Assembly (NCBI RefSeq): GCF_032854445.1
Contig: NC_088295.1
Coordinates: 1,988,501 to 2,052,500 of the forward strand
Length of the DNA stretch: 64,000 bases
Reading direction: 5' to 3'
Source of the DNA: Liolophura sinensis
Taxonomy: Eukaryota > Mollusca > Polyplacophora > Chitonida > Chitonidae
Part shown: in pieces, positions 62,080 through 64,000 of the stretch
How positions within the stretch are numbered: the first letter of the stretch is position 1
Layout of the letters: each line of letters starts with the position of its first letter
The notes under the pieces: model-generated
What the model was told of the DNA's origin: nothing
What the model saw: the letters and a program-made list of their open reading frames with translations, nothing else
Database searches by the model: none
Made by a program: the position numbers and the translations under genes

Positions 62080-63440
62080 ATATTTTAGGGGTCCCGCTAT
62101 ACTTTAGAGGCCCTGCTATACTTTAGAGGTCCTGCTATACCTTAGGGGTCCTGCTATACTTTAGAGGTCCCGCTATACTTTAGGGGTCCTGCTATACTTC
62201 AGGGGTGCCGCTATACTTTAGAGGTCCTGCTATACTTTAGGGGTCCTGCTATACTTCAGGGGTCCTGCTATACTTCAGGGCTCCTGCTATACTTTAGAGG
62301 TCCCGTTATACTTTAGGGGTCCTGCTATACTTCAGGGGTCCTGCTATACTTTAGAGGTCCCGCTATACTTCATGGGTCCTGCTATACTTCAGGGCTCCTG
62401 CTATACTTTAGAGGTCCCGCTATACTTTAAGGGTCCTGCTATACTTCAGGGGTCCCGCTATACTTTAGAGGTCCTGCTATACTTTAGGGCTCCTGCTATA
62501 CTTTAGAGGTCCCGCTATACTTCAGGGCTCCTGCTATACTTCAGGGGTCAGGGCTCCTGCTATACTTCAGGGGTCCTGCTATACTTCAGGGGTCCCGCTA
62601 TACTTTAGAGGTCCCGTTATACTTTAGAGGTCCTGCTATACTTTAGGGGTCCTGCTTTACTTTAGAGGTCCCGCTATACTTTAGGGGTCCTGCTATACTT
62701 CAGGGGTCCTGCTATACTTCAGGGCTCCTGCTATACTTTAAAGGTCCTGCTACACTTTAGGGGTCCTGCTACACTCTAGTGGTCCTGCTATACTTCAGGG
62801 GTGCCGCTATACTTTAGGGGTCCTGCTATACTTTAGGGGTCCTGCTATACTTTAGAGGTCCCGCTATACTTTAGGGGTCCTGCTATACTTCAGGGGTCCT
62901 GCTATACTTCAGGGCTCCTGCTATACTTTAGAGGTCCTGCTACACTTTAGGGGTCCTGCTACACTCTAGTGGTCCTGCTATACTTCAGGGGTGCCACTAT
63001 ACTTTAGAGGTCCTGCTATACTTAAGGGGTCCCACCATAGTCTAGGGGTCCTGCTATACTTCAGGGGTCCCACTATATCTTAGAGGTCCTGCTATACTTT
63101 AGTGGTCCCGCTATACTTCACGGCTATACTTTAGGGATTCTGCCATCCTTCAGGGGGCCCGCCATACTCTATGGGTACCACCAAACTTTACGGGTACTGC
63201 TATTCTTTGGGGGTTCCGCTATACCTTATTGGTCCCTCTACACTTTTGGGGTCCCACTGTGCTTTAGTGGTCCTGCTATACGTCAGGGGTCCTGCTGTAG
63301 CTTAGAGGTCCTGCTATACTTTTGGGGTCCTGCCATACTTTAGGGGTCCTGCCATCCTTTAGGGGGCCTGCCATACTTTAGGGTCCCATTAAACTTAAGG
63401 GGTCCCACCATACTTAAAGGGTCCCACCATACTTTAACGA
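62080..63440. repeat. 19-bp minisatellite, about 70 copies
   Basis: Unit GTCCTGCTATACTTTAGGG, with CCC/CCT, TTTAGA/TTCAGG and GCC variants; the right third (from about 63030) is more diverged. It would lie in the 3' UTR proposed for the minus-strand gene. Confidence 0.96.
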
Positions 63441-63750
63441 ACACTCACCTACACATGAAAATATATTCGACAATCCTTTGTTGCATAACCTAACACAGTT
63501 GTATGATATACAGGTTTCCTAATTAACAACTAACACCTAGCCAGCATTAAAACCTGTAAAACTCCAGTCAGCCACCACTCCATAAATTAAAGTTAAATTC
63601 ACCAAATGACAGTTAAAACAACAGGTGGCATATACATAAAATGGAATGGATGAAGTTCTCGTTTGAGATGAAAGTAGCAGTAACTAGCGGTGTCCTTCAC
63701 TAAACACGTCCCTCACCCGCCCAGGGCAGATGTCCACTAACACAGCATGG

Positions 63751-63831
63751 TCATGGTAACTCCCCTCTCTTGTATACCTGAAGAACTATACTTGGGTCAG
63801 CAAACTTAAACTCCACAGGAAAGTGCTGAAC
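63751..63831 (-). CDS. Candidate terminal exon of an unidentified minus-strand gene
   Basis: On the minus strand a strong acceptor (TGTGTTTTTACTTGGTTATAG) precedes an 81-base exon reading VQHFPVEFKFADPSIVLQ then VYKRGELP and TGA at 63751-63753. The peptide looks like real coding sequence: mixed hydrophobic and charged residues, no low complexity. An alternative splits it at CAG|GTATAC with a further exon in another frame (YTREGSYHDHAVLVDICPG, stop near 63686), whose acceptor would be TTCTTCAG at about 63780. I cannot name the family. Upstream exons lie to the right of the window. Confidence 0.5.
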   Translation of the reverse strand, partial: VQHFPVEFKFADPSIVLQVYKRGELP

Positions 63832-64000
63832 CTATAACCAAGTAAAAACACACAGCTTGATTTCAGCTTCACTGTCATGTAAAAAATGATAGATACCTTT
63901 ATGAAAATGACAACACAGTATAGCAATACTCCATAATATATTGTACCCAGCAAACAAAATTCTGTGGGTAGACATAAAGTAGACATAACAGTGTCTCATA

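Overview
The window is nuclear DNA of an invertebrate animal, most likely a mollusc. Its genes are split by large introns with canonical GT..AG junctions. It carries several copies of a short-element tail ending in a motif like GTAAAACACCAATCAAATAAATAAA, which I know from bivalve and gastropod genomes; the species assignment is inference. No prokaryotic features are present. Hand-measured boundaries put roughly 26 kb, about 40 % of the window, in some 30 tandem arrays with units of 2 to 69 bp. Most of the long 'open reading frames' here are these arrays read in frame, not genes.

From 0 to about 19 kb (possibly to 35 kb) the minus strand carries an EF-hand rhomboid-family intramembrane protease gene of the RHBDL3/rhomboid-4 type. 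In transcription order the exons are: a start exon (two candidates, near 34.8 kb and 18.7 kb), a 24-base microexon at 18.4 kb, an EF-hand exon at 15.8-15.9 kb, a linker and first-membrane-segment exon at 4.5-4.8 kb, and an exon at 89-231 carrying the L1-loop WR motif. The catalytic exons lie beyond base 1. The introns are swollen by minisatellites, and two splice acceptors touch or are copied by arrays. A dead LINE fragment and a tRNA-like SINE lie in the 11 kb intron.

From 19 to 34.7 kb I see no recognisable gene: arrays, a SINE tail and unique stretches. From about 36.8 to 46.1 kb there is a decayed Polinton/adintovirus-like DNA element. A compact promoter with three perfect E2F sites, five CCAAT boxes and CRE-like sites plus a TATA box precedes a C2H2 zinc-finger exon. 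That exon appears to splice over a 3.15 kb intron to a protein-primed-type family B DNA polymerase whose motifs A, B and C are visible but whose frame is broken many times. On the opposite strand follow an adenain-like cysteine protease and an F54H12.2-like capsid protein, both frameshifted, the capsid gene cut at its 5' end. No integrase or packaging ATPase was recognised.

From 48.8 to 56.4 kb the plus strand carries MRM2, the mitochondrial 2'-O-ribose methyltransferase of large-subunit rRNA, in two exons separated by a 6.7 kb intron of which 5.8 kb is one 56-bp array. From 57 to 64 kb there are SINE pieces with arrays inside or against them, and a minus-strand gene entering from the right whose terminal exon (63.75 kb) and probable poly(A) signal (59.77 kb) are visible but whose product I cannot name.
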